From positions 1-6,851 of the forward strand of contig WLRE01000072.1 in assembly GCA_009698045.1 (NCBI GenBank): DNA of 6,851 bases. Direction: 5' to 3'. A program made the position numbers and the translations under genes. Shown one piece after another: positions 1 to 5,917 of this stretch. The DNA is from Actinomycetota bacterium (GTDB lineage Bacteria; Actinomycetota; Actinomycetes; Nanopelagicales; Nanopelagicaceae). Numbering within the stretch: position 1 is the stretch's first letter; every line of letters begins with the position of its first letter. Below the pieces are notes generated by a model. It was given only the letters and a program-made list of their open reading frames with translations, was not told the origin of the DNA and did not search any database.

Positions 1-1330
1 CTCTAATTGGTCGTACTGCGCAAGGTAAAGTTTCCTTTGTAAAGTTGCTGAGTGCTTGACCGGAACGAAGATCAAATCGAAAGTTGCCAGTGGCTCCGCC
101 TTGATCTGAAGATGAATAGTATGAATTAGAAAATCCACCTTGAGCTTGGTTGGTAAGTAGGGTTCCAGATCCGTAGAAAGGAGCAGAGACATACTCTCCT
201 CCCGAACATTTTCTAGTATCAGGAGTGCCGGTTTGCGCTGTAGCGTACTTGCAAAGATTATTAACTTCCCCAATATTTCCAAGGTACCAATCTGAATATA
301 AAACTCCCTTTACCGTTGAGGTATATGCCTTAGCTGCACCGGCGGCATAGGTACAAGTTGCGGAGTTTGCACATGTACCATTTTGCGCCACAATTAGATT
401 GGTTTGTTGTAATCCTTGTCCGATTACCGCAGCTAATGCAGCAGAGTTAACGTTGTTTCCAGCACCTAAGCTCCAACCAGCGTCGAGCGTTAGTCCAGGC
501 ACCGCTGTGGCTCTATTTGCATCAGTTGACCAGTTCAAATGGGGATCTGCTCCCAAAGTGCTCCAGTTGTATGGTGCCAATTCCATGTAATTGCACTTTC
601 CGCCAGATGGACTTCCGGTTGAAGAAAATGATGCCCCACAATTGAAGCCAGTCGGATTAACGTAGAAGACAATTCCTCCACCTGGACCTGTCTCGCCAAT
701 TTCGCATGGACCGCCATCGCTACATGGCCATGGTGTGTGATTTGTGCTTTGCAGCGTTACCTTGGCAACGGCCGAAGCTAGGGCTGCTGGTGTATTAAAA
801 GTTATAGTAAATGTCCCCGACCCACTTGAGATGTTCACGCCACTGGTCTTGTATCCAGCAATAAATGTTCCTGCATTGTTGTAAACGATCGCTTTAGTTG
901 CTGTGCTATTAAAGATAGCAAGAGGTGTAGAACTGGATGTACCGTAGGCAGAGATTTCAAAGTCTGCACCAGTGCATCCTGCTGGAATATTTGAAACTGT
1001 CACTGATTGGAAATAGAACGAAGCACCATTACCGGGTGCATTTATTAAGGTTGCGTTCGGAGTTAAGGTCAATGGCGTAGTTGATGAACAAGCAGCAGCG
1101 ACTGCAATTCCTTGACCGTATTCCAAGGTACCTGTGGAATTAATTCGAATATTTCCGGCAAAGGTATTCCCTAGACTAAAAAATATAGAGACGCCAAGAA
1201 TCGAGACTAGTGCCTTTGCGGCGAAACCAAGAGAGATTCTCTTTCGGTCTGATTCTGGACCTGTGACAACATCAATATCATCATGATATTCAACTTGTTC
1301 AGTCTCATCTGAATTTTCAAATATTGGCAA
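1..1330 (-). CDS. Secreted/surface protein with DUF1566-like C-terminal domain, 3' end outside the window
   Basis: The minus frame is open for 443 codons from a TTG at 1330 to the left edge. The protein has an acidic N-terminal extension (about residues 5-28), basic residues R29-R31, one hydrophobic segment (about 34-54) and a likely signal peptidase site near TFA (56-58). A Thr/Ser/Asn-rich extracellular part follows (about 59-200), then a Cys-rich PWPCSDGGPCEIGE stretch and GPGGGIVFYV (215-224). The C-terminal module has SDWYLGNIGEVNNLC (346-360), YYSSSD (404-409) and CAVRPIR (437-443), matching the DUF1566/Lcl-type layout. Family members usually stop a few residues after VRPIRAF, so little should be missing. 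TTG is the only start that keeps the signal segment: a TGA lies in frame at 1343-1345 and no ATG or GTG lies between. A weak SD-like GAGAGAG (1337-1343) precedes it. The ligand or role is unknown; a cell-envelope location is inferred from the signal segment. Confidence 0.85.
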   Translation of the reverse strand, partial: MPIFENSDETEQVEYHDDIDVVTGPESDRKRISLGFAAKALVSILGVSIFFSLGNTFAGNIRINSTGTLEYGQGIAVAAACSSTTPLTLTPNATLINAPGNGASFYFQSVTVSNIPAGCTGADFEISAYGTSSSTPLAIFNSTATKAIVYNNAGTFIAGYKTSGVNISSGSGTFTITFNTPAALASAVAKVTLQSTNHTPWPCSDGGPCEIGETGPGGGIVFYVNPTGFNCGASFSSTGSPSGGKCNYMELAPYNWSTLGADPHLNWSTDANRATAVPGLTLDAGWSLGAGNNVNSAALAAVIGQGLQQTNLIVAQNGTCANSATCTYAAGAAKAYTSTVKGVLYSDWYLGNIGEVNNLCKYATAQTGTPDTRKCSGGEYVSAPFYGSGTLLTNQAQGGFSNSYYSSSDQGGATGNFRFDLRSGQALSNFTKETLPCAVRPIR

Positions 1331-1357
1331 TTCTCTACTCTCTCAAGTTCGATCTCT

Positions 1358-1393
1358 ACCGAAATGCTTCGGTCTCCAAATGCTTCGGTCTCC
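1358..1393. repeat. 16-bp tandem repeat with overlapping 6-bp hairpin
   Basis: The unit AAATGCTTCGGTCTCC occurs twice head to tail at 1362-1377 and 1378-1393, and the next four bases (AAAT) begin a third copy. The first copy overlaps a perfect inverted repeat, ACCGAA-ATGC-TTCGGT, at 1358-1373. The array lies 28 to 63 bp upstream of the TTG start of the minus-strand surface protein gene, so it would fall in its leader or promoter. The function is not known: it could be a paired regulator site, or a slippage-prone duplication that tunes expression. Confidence 0.75.
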
Positions 1394-1543
1394 AAATATT
1401 GGAAAACCTAATCACGCTCCTTTGAGCAGGCTCGCTAGGTTGCCATCAATACCTTGCTCTGTAAAGAGCTTATTCAGCACTATCGCTGAAATTCTCTCGT
1501 GGGCCTTGGGATAATCAGGGTTTTACCCACATGCCAGCCATGC

Positions 1544-1556
1544 CAGAATTAGCGCA
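1544..1556 (+). promoter_or_regulatory. -10-like hexamer and leaderless start of the S41 peptidase gene
   Basis: CAGAAT (1544-1549) is followed by six bases and then the ATG at 1556. This spacing would put the transcription start on the A of the ATG. No SD precedes the ATG, and an in-frame TAG at 1550-1552 excludes an earlier start. A loose -35 candidate is TTTTAC (1521-1526, 17-bp spacer). An alternative promoter with GATAAT (1510-1515) would instead give a leader of about 35 nt. The call rests mainly on the same layout recurring at three other starts in this window. Confidence 0.45.
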
Positions 1557-2854
1557 TGGTCGAGCCGATAAAGAAAGCAGCTAAAAAGGTTGCCAAGAGC
1601 GCGGCTGCCAAAGGTTCAGTTATCAAGAGTGAAGTGAAAAAGAGCGCGAAGAAGTCAGCTTCTCCATCACCAGATATATCAATCACCTCTCCTCTTCGCC
1701 CCAGAGAACGAAAAGTTCCGGTTTTTCTCAACTCGCCTTTTCGCGTTGCCTTTGCCGCTATCGCATCCTTAGCGGTCATTGTTGCATTCGCAGCCGGAGA
1801 CTATTTCGGGCAATATCGTCATCGCAGCATCGTGGATCAATCCATCAATCAAGTTCTTGCTGGTGAATCTCAATCACTAAATAAGAGTGAACTCGAGCGC
1901 GCGGCAATTGAGGCAGTGCTTAAAGCTACTGGCGATCAGTGGGCAAATTATTTTCCTTCTCAAAGCGTAGGAATATTCAATCAGACGACCGATGGCCGTT
2001 ATAGCGGCATAGGCGTTTGGCTCCGTAAGAATCAGACGGGCACTATAGAGATTTCAAGTGTGCAACCAAATTCACCTGCAGCTGCGGCCGGTCTTAAGAC
2101 GTTAGATGTAATTAATTCGATTAACGGTGTCTCTTCTAATGGTGCCCAAATTTCAACTGCGATTGCTTCGCTTCGAGGAGCACCAGGATCTGAAGTACTA
2201 ATTGAATTTGAACGCAATCAAGTAGTGAATAGCGTAAAGGTCGTTCGCGCAGCAGTTCTCAATGGCGATGTGGAAGCAACACAAATTGCACCAGGCATTC
2301 TCTATATTCAGGTCTCTGCCTTCTCTTCAAATATTGCTTATGACGTCTCTCGCGCTCTATTTAAGTATGACCATAAAAAGGGAATCATCCTCGATCTCCG
2401 TGATAATCCAGGAGGACTACTTAAAGAGGGCGTGAACCTTGCTTCACTCTTCTTGAACAATGGGGTTGTAGTTTCATATTCTCGCCGTGGCAAAAGCGAT
2501 CAAGTTCTCTCTTCGACCAACAAGAACGCGGTTATGTCACCAATGACTGTCTTGATTAATAAGTCGACTGCAAGTGCAGCTGAAGTTGTTGTAGGCGCAC
2601 TTCAGGATCGCAATCGGGCTGTTGTACTCGGTGAAAAAAGTTATGGAAAAGGAACTGTGCAAGAACTGCGTGAGCTTTACGATGGCTCGCAGATTGAAAT
2701 AACTGTTGGCAAATACCGCACACCATCTGGTCGAATCATTGATCGCGTCGGAATTACTCCTGATTTAGCGGTCTCAGAGAGCGAAGAGATATCCAAGGCG
2801 ATTGCAGTTCTTGGTGGTTTAGCTGCTTTTGAGGCTGGCGAAGCCAGCAAGTAA
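1556..2854 (+). CDS. S41 family C-terminal processing peptidase (CtpA/Prc-like), membrane-anchored with PDZ domain
   Basis: This 432-residue protein is a serine peptidase of the tail-specific family, which cleaves near the C-termini of exported substrates. From the N-terminus it has a Lys/Ala-rich basic tail (about 5-36), one membrane helix (about 62-81, with F62 to A80 hydrophobic), a PDZ domain (about 148-232, with YSGIGV at 149-154 and QPNSPAAAAGL at 170-180) and the S41 core. The core shows LDLRDNPGG (279-287), NKSTASAAE (335-343) and GEKSYGKGTVQ (359-369). By family alignment the nucleophile is S340 and the general base K365, with the expected spacing of 25; Q369 is the third residue. 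SGRIIDRVGITPDL (391-404) closes the fold as usual. Positive-inside reasoning puts the basic tail in the cytoplasm and the enzyme outside. It lies 98 bp upstream of smpB on the same strand, but smpB has its own strong SD and possibly its own promoter. The substrate is unknown. Confidence 0.95.
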   Translation: MVEPIKKAAKKVAKSAAAKGSVIKSEVKKSAKKSASPSPDISITSPLRPRERKVPVFLNSPFRVAFAAIASLAVIVAFAAGDYFGQYRHRSIVDQSINQVLAGESQSLNKSELERAAIEAVLKATGDQWANYFPSQSVGIFNQTTDGRYSGIGVWLRKNQTGTIEISSVQPNSPAAAAGLKTLDVINSINGVSSNGAQISTAIASLRGAPGSEVLIEFERNQVVNSVKVVRAAVLNGDVEATQIAPGILYIQVSAFSSNIAYDVSRALFKYDHKKGIILDLRDNPGGLLKEGVNLASLFLNNGVVVSYSRRGKSDQVLSSTNKNAVMSPMTVLINKSTASAAEVVVGALQDRNRAVVLGEKSYGKGTVQELRELYDGSQIEITVGKYRTPSGRIIDRVGITPDLAVSESEEISKAIAVLGGLAAFEAGEASK

Positions 2855-2880
2855 TTCTCTCTTCTTGCTCAATTAACTAA

Positions 2881-2944
2881 CCTCTCTTAGCCCGAGTACC
2901 CTTATCCCTTAATGGGTAGAAAACCCGTATTTAGAGAGAGGGGG
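2881..2944 (+). promoter_or_regulatory. smpB ribosome binding site with a possible masking upstream complement
   Basis: The purine run AGAGAGGGGG (2935-2944) is the only strong SD in the window and sits 8 nt before the smpB ATG. Its AGAGAGG part (2935-2941) is perfectly complementary to CCTCTCT (2881-2887). The loop contains competing short pairings: TACCC (2897-2901) with GGGTA (2914-2918), and GGGT (2914-2917) with ACCC (2923-2926). If a transcript includes 2881, the SD could be masked. A possible -10, TACCCT at 2897-2902, would start transcripts downstream of the complement and avoid this. The SD is well supported; the switching idea is speculative. Confidence 0.6.
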
Positions 2945-2952
2945 TAGCCCTG

Positions 2953-3435
2953 ATGGTAAAGGAACTAGGTAAGAAGATTATTGCTCAGAACAAGAAAGCA
3001 CGTCATGACTACTCCATCGAGGAAGTCTTTGAATGCGGAATTGCTCTATCCGGCACTGAAGTGAAATCACTTCGTGCTGGTCGCGCCTCTCTTATTGATG
3101 GTTTTGCAATGGTCAATAAAGGGGAGATGTGGCTCAGTGGTGTTCACATTCCTGAATACACAGAAGGAACTTGGAACAACCACCCACCGCGCCGGGAGCG
3201 CAAGCTCTTGATGCACCGTAAAGAGATCGACAAGCTGGCTGCACTGACTAAACAGGGCGGTCTCACACTTGTGCCACTTTCTCTTTATTTCAAAGATGGC
3301 AAAGCAAAGATTGAACTGGCTCTGGCTAAGGGTAAGAAATCGCACGACAAGCGCGCGACCTTGATGGAGCAACAAGCCACACGCGAAGTAAACCGTGAAC
3401 TCTCACGCCGTAATTCAGGTAAGTCCGAGCGTTAA
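2953..3435 (+). CDS. smpB: SsrA-binding protein SmpB
   Basis: The 160-residue protein has the usual SmpB length and motifs throughout. SmpB binds the tRNA-like part of tmRNA and carries it to the A site of ribosomes stalled on broken mRNA. Visible hallmarks are NKKARHDY (13-20), ALSGTEVKSLR (31-41), the HIPEY segment (65-69), RRERKLLMHRKEI (80-92) and the basic C-terminal tail KGKKSHDKR (126-134), with MEQQATREVNREL continuing to 150. In the known family this tail enters the empty mRNA channel as a helix. The ATG at 2953 fits because the GGGGG-containing SD is 8 nt upstream and the N-terminus matches family length. Its partner RNA gene ssrA starts 196 bp downstream on the same strand, a common arrangement. 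Confidence 0.98.
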   Translation: MVKELGKKIIAQNKKARHDYSIEEVFECGIALSGTEVKSLRAGRASLIDGFAMVNKGEMWLSGVHIPEYTEGTWNNHPPRRERKLLMHRKEIDKLAALTKQGGLTLVPLSLYFKDGKAKIELALAKGKKSHDKRATLMEQQATREVNRELSRRNSGKSER

Positions 3436-3631
3436 TAGCCCAACGTTCGGTCCAACTCTCAATCGCATGGCCAGATGTGCTAATCAATCAGTTTCACTAA
3501 AAGTGCACGCTTATTTGTTCCCTCCATTATTCCTTTAGGGGAATAACCTTTACACTTAGGCAGTTATACCCACACACACAACTACATATAGACGAATAAT
3601 GCTAAACCTCGTTTTACCTGTATGAAAATAT
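3436..3631. other. Spacer between smpB and ssrA, should hold the ssrA promoter
   Basis: This 196-bp AT-rich stretch shows no credible coding frame. Just after smpB there is only a weak 4-bp hairpin (CACT-AAA-AGTG) and no clear terminator. Possible -10 elements for ssrA are TACACT (3551-3556), TATACC (3565-3570) and AATAAT (3595-3600). None has a good -35 at the right distance, so no single promoter can be chosen. A short CA run lies at 3570-3580. Confidence 0.4.
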
Positions 3632-4005
3632 GGGGGTGAACGGTCTCGACTTTAGATGTTGGGATAGGTGAAGCGGGCCGAGGAAGCCGGGATGATCTCG
3701 TAAACCAATAACCCTGGCAAAAAACTAAGCGCCAGTACAACTGCCGCTGATTACGCCTTCGCTGCATAAGCGAACCTCGTAATCCGTTAGACCAAGTGTG
3801 CTCTCGACTTGGAACCTAGCGTCGCTAGAGAGCTCACCTGCTGGTGGTGTTATAGACACTAATGGGGAAATCAATCTGTAACTGAGTTCGTTGACTACTT
3901 GTGATCGAGAGAGTCAGGACTGAGAAAACGATTATGACCACTACGCCCGTAGAAGCCCTATGTCAGTACTAGAGGACCCGGGTTCGATTCCCGGCACCTC
4001 CACCA
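3632..4005 (+). ncRNA. ssrA: Transfer-messenger RNA (tmRNA, 10Sa RNA)
   Basis: The 374-nt gene has both conserved ends of a one-piece tmRNA. The 5' end GGGGGUG (3632-3638) pairs with CACCUCC (3995-4001) as a 7-bp acceptor stem, and the third pair is G-U, the alanine identity element. The 3' ACCA (4002-4005) is encoded. The T arm is CCGGG (3978-3982), loop TTCGATT, CCCGG (3990-3994). The 5' part GGTCTCGACTTT (3642-3653) resembles the usual tmRNA start region. Between the ends lie the tag frame and the hairpin-rich pseudoknot region. The mature ends are inferred from pairing, and the primary transcript probably starts further upstream. Together with SmpB it releases stalled ribosomes and tags the nascent protein for proteolysis. 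Confidence 0.97.
3716..3769 (+). other. tmRNA proteolysis-tag reading frame
   Basis: Read from GGC at 3716, the internal frame encodes GKKLSASTTAADYAFAA, followed by TAA at 3767-3769. The first residue added in vivo is the Ala carried by tmRNA itself. The neighbouring frame beginning GCA AAA AAC hits a TAA at once, so the GGC frame is the only long one here. The exact resume codon is inferred, because the frame is also open a little upstream. The tag is 17 residues and ends AFAA rather than the common ALAA. Confidence 0.8.
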
Positions 4006-4015
4006 TATGCCTGCT

Positions 4016-4042
4016 ATCCAAGAACTCTAAGAGTTCTTGGAT
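4016..4042. terminator. Hairpin between convergent ssrA and the small membrane protein gene
   Basis: The arms ATCCAAGAACTC (4016-4027) and GAGTTCTTGGAT (4031-4042) are perfect complements around a TAA loop. It starts 10 bp after the encoded CCA end of ssrA. No T tract follows on either strand, so it is not a textbook intrinsic terminator. Being symmetric between convergent genes, it probably acts in both directions as a terminator or as a barrier to 3' exonucleases. The stop codon of the minus-strand gene (4027-4029) sits at the loop. Confidence 0.8.
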
Positions 4043-4311
4043 CTACTAAAGAACAGTCGCTTTATTGCAATTACTCCTGTGCAAAGAGCTGCAAGAGCCA
4101 ATAAACGCAAAGTTATAGGTATGTGCTCTATAAGAAACATTGCGTTAGTAAGTATGGAAAGCGCCGCGAGAGTTGCAACTACAGACTTGTATGCGATGGA
4201 TGCTGGGCGCGATTTAATCTTTCTTGCCTGAGTCGATAAAAGTAGCGCAATCGGCCCACCGAGTAGCCCGATAGCGAGTAGTACGCTCACTAAGAGGACG
4301 AGGGATTCCAT
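4027..4311 (-). CDS. Small three-helix membrane protein, hypothetical
   Basis: I do not recognise the family of this 94-residue protein. Three hydrophobic helices are visible: about 4-26 (LVLLVSVLLAIGLLGGPIAL is its core), 43-62 and 68-84. The 27-42 loop is rich in Arg and Lys (R30, K31, K33, R35, K42), as is the C-terminal tail (K84, R85, R90, K92). By the positive-inside rule the N-terminus is then outside and the C-terminus in the cytoplasm. No enzymatic motif is seen. The ATG at 4311 has no SD but does have TAGACT exactly 6 nt before it, which supports both the start and the gene being real. The gene ends inside the hairpin shared with ssrA. It lies 63 bp downstream of the HNH gene on the same strand, but its own promoter suggests independent transcription. 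Confidence 0.7.
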   Translation of the reverse strand: MESLVLLVSVLLAIGLLGGPIALLLSTQARKIKSRPASIAYKSVVATLAALSILTNAMFLIEHIPITLRLLALAALCTGVIAIKRLFFSRSKNS

Positions 4312-4323
4312 GCGAAGAGTCTA
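4311..4323 (-). promoter_or_regulatory. -10-like hexamer and leaderless start of the small membrane protein gene
   Basis: On the minus strand TAGACT (4323-4318) fits the TANNNT -10 pattern. It is followed by CTTCGC and then the ATG at 4311, which puts the expected transcription start on the start codon. No SD is present at a usable distance, since GGAG lies 13 bases from the ATG. No convincing -35 is seen. Confidence 0.5.
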
Positions 4324-4374
4324 ACTCCAAGTCAAAAGGTACCTAATGGATGCGAGAGAAAATCATGTTAATAA

Positions 4375-5805
4375 TTAGGCAACTTCATCCGCGGGACGCG
4401 TAGGGATAAAAATCTTCTTACCAGCAGGGGTAGTCCAGGTGCACGAACCATCCGCGTGACTTTCGAGCAACCATCCCTCATGAGTTTTCATTCGATGATG
4501 ACGGCGACAAAGCAGCCCCATGTTTGCTGGAGAAGTTACTCCACCAGATTCCCAACTTTCTGCATGATCAATATCGGATACCCGACCTGGCTGTCTGCAT
4601 CCTGGGAATCTACAAATTTGATCTCGCGCCAGAATAAAATCTACAAGGGCCTGTGGAGGTTCGTAAGTTTGTCGCCCATAATCAAGGAGATTACCGGTGA
4701 GTGGATCAGTAATAAATCTTTTCCATTTTCCATCCGAAGCCAATTCGCGTGCAAGTGAAGCAGGAATTGGTCCATATCCGGCTAGCTGTCCGGGGTTATC
4801 GGCAAGACCGAGCATCGTGGGCAAGTCAATTGTGAGATTAACTGAAACTGGACGTCGATGTTGAGGGGCTAACTCTTGGTTTGTAGAAAGAAAATGAGAT
4901 GCGAGATCTGCAAGCGCATCTGCGCGTAAGGTTTCTAATCTTGGTACGCGAGCTTTTACTACTACGGCAAAATTGGAACCAGAAGAAGAAGCGGAACCGG
5001 AACCGGAACTGGAGGAGGCAGCGGAACCAGCTTCTTGACGGAATCGAGCTTGTGCAATTCGCGCCATCTTGTCGATGGCAAACATAACGGTTTGGGCCTC
5101 GGTAATAGGAAGTAGCGCAATTATGGTTGCCATTCCATGTGGCTCTGGATACATATGAACATTTCGCTCTTCGATGGCTCGCTCTACCCGCTCTTCAAAT
5201 TCCTCAGGTGCAAGTTTTGCGATAGTTGATCGAATCCTGTTTGCAACTTGAACCGCAGAGTGATTCTCAGCGTGCGTCAATGCACTTTCTTCCAGTGCTC
5301 GAATCTGCTCTGGAGCTAATCCCTGTTGAATTGCATCTGCACTTTCTCGTGCAATAACGGAAGCGACGTGTGCTGATATCTCTCCCATAGCGAGCGCGTC
5401 GCACACTAATGGAAAATGATTATTAAGAGTGCGAGCAACATCAATCCGTGATTGCGCGGTGCTAGGTGACATCCGCAAAACGGTCGCCACATCCTCCCGT
5501 TCAAGTTCATCGACTCCAAAAATTCCTTCGGGCTTTCCGGGAGCATCGCCCGCAACAGCAAATAGCGCAGATTGCATGAGTGCATCTAGCCAACCAGTCT
5601 GCTTCTGCAAAGTCTCGAGATATTCGAGGCGGCCGGCATAGTCCAGGGTCATTGGATCTATTGCTTGAATTTCGGAGAGGACATCAATGCCTGCGCGCGC
5701 TACGAGGAGCTGTGAAATACGAAGCTCAACTTCTCGAGTGCGGGTCATGGTTGAATTATTGGTGTTACTGCTGACAATATCGAGAAAAGATTTCATTTTA
5801 TTCAC
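4375..5805 (-). CDS. DUF222 and HNH endonuclease domain protein (13E12 repeat family)
   Basis: The 476-residue protein has the two-part layout of the actinobacterial 13E12 family. A largely helical DUF222 region spans about 25-390, and a C-terminal HNH nuclease module spans about 395-445. The HNH part shows C398 and C403 (CRFPGC), DIDH with H414, N428, and CRRHH (433-437). The paired Cys residues and C433/H436 look like a structural zinc site, and H414, N428 and H437 like the HNH set. All key residues seem intact. A Ser/Gly linker (259-277) interrupts DUF222. The cellular role of the family is not established, though DNA cleavage is likely from the HNH fold. The start is uncertain: GTG 5805, ATG 5796 and ATG 5748 are in frame, and none has an SD. 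The Asn/Ser-rich first 19 residues look non-conserved, so ATG 5748 (457 residues) is a serious alternative. Confidence 0.93.
   Translation of the reverse strand: MNKMKSFLDIVSSNTNNSTMTRTREVELRISQLLVARAGIDVLSEIQAIDPMTLDYAGRLEYLETLQKQTGWLDALMQSALFAVAGDAPGKPEGIFGVDELEREDVATVLRMSPSTAQSRIDVARTLNNHFPLVCDALAMGEISAHVASVIARESADAIQQGLAPEQIRALEESALTHAENHSAVQVANRIRSTIAKLAPEEFEERVERAIEERNVHMYPEPHGMATIIALLPITEAQTVMFAIDKMARIAQARFRQEAGSAASSSSGSGSASSSGSNFAVVVKARVPRLETLRADALADLASHFLSTNQELAPQHRRPVSVNLTIDLPTMLGLADNPGQLAGYGPIPASLARELASDGKWKRFITDPLTGNLLDYGRQTYEPPQALVDFILARDQICRFPGCRQPGRVSDIDHAESWESGGVTSPANMGLLCRRHHRMKTHEGWLLESHADGSCTWTTPAGKKIFIPTRPADEVA
4977..5034. repeat. Low-complexity GGAACC-type repeat encoding the Ser/Gly linker
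   Basis: Inside the HNH gene, short degenerate units (GGAACC, GAAGAA, GGAGGA) are strung together on the plus strand and encode a Ser/Gly-only linker on the minus strand (residues 259-277). The pattern suggests expansion by slippage. Because the units are 3 or 6 bp long, changes in copy number keep the reading frame. Confidence 0.6.
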
Positions 5806-5914
5806 ATAAGCAGCGAGTTCATTTAGATGAGAAAATCGGAGTCAGGAGGAAAGGAAACTAACTCAAAGTAATCATCGACTATAAAGTTAGCCAAAAAAGC
5901 AATAATATTTCTCC
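5806..5914. other. Divergent spacer with an inverted repeat
   Basis: The 109-bp spacer separates the HNH gene (minus) from the 100-codon gene (plus). It holds the inverted repeat CTAACT (5858-5863) and AGTTAG (5885-5890), which could be an operator but is short and widely spaced. An SD-like AGGAGG (5844-5849, plus) has no start codon in range. The -10 of the plus-strand gene lies at its right end. Confidence 0.4.
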
Positions 5915-5917
5915 GTG
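5903..5917 (+). promoter_or_regulatory. -10-like hexamer and leaderless GTG start of the 100-codon gene
   Basis: TAATAT (5903-5908) is followed by TTCTCC and then GTG at 5915, the same 6-nt spacing as at three other starts in the window. No SD is present. The surrounding sequence is AT-rich, so a chance match is likelier here than elsewhere. No clear -35 is visible. Confidence 0.4.

Noticed and set aside
399..590. A 63-codon plus-strand frame
   Set aside because: It lies antisense inside the coherent surface protein frame and has no SD, no -10 at leaderless spacing and no recognisable motif.
1362..1393. A CRISPR array
   Set aside because: The 16-bp units are directly adjacent with no spacers, only two full copies exist and there are no cas genes.
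1510..1515. GATAAT as the main S41 promoter -10
   Set aside because: It is possible, but it has no good -35 and would leave a leader without an SD; the CAGAAT position explains the start better.
3067..3375. A 102-codon minus-strand frame antisense to smpB
   Set aside because: It overlaps a confidently identified smpB and its translation has no family character.
3582..3767. A 61-codon minus-strand frame across the ssrA 5' part
   Set aside because: It overlaps the tmRNA acceptor stem and tag region, whose sequence is explained by the RNA gene.
3995..4005. A separate tRNA gene ending in CCA
   Set aside because: The T arm and CCA end pair with 3632-3638 as the tmRNA acceptor stem; there is no anticodon arm nearby.
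4456..4758. A 100-codon plus-strand frame antisense to the HNH gene
   Set aside because: It covers the conserved HNH motif region on the other strand and shows no protein-like pattern of its own.
5844..5849. AGGAGG as a ribosome binding site on the plus strand
   Set aside because: No ATG, GTG or TTG follows within about 15 bases, and the next gene starts 65 bases later with a leaderless layout.
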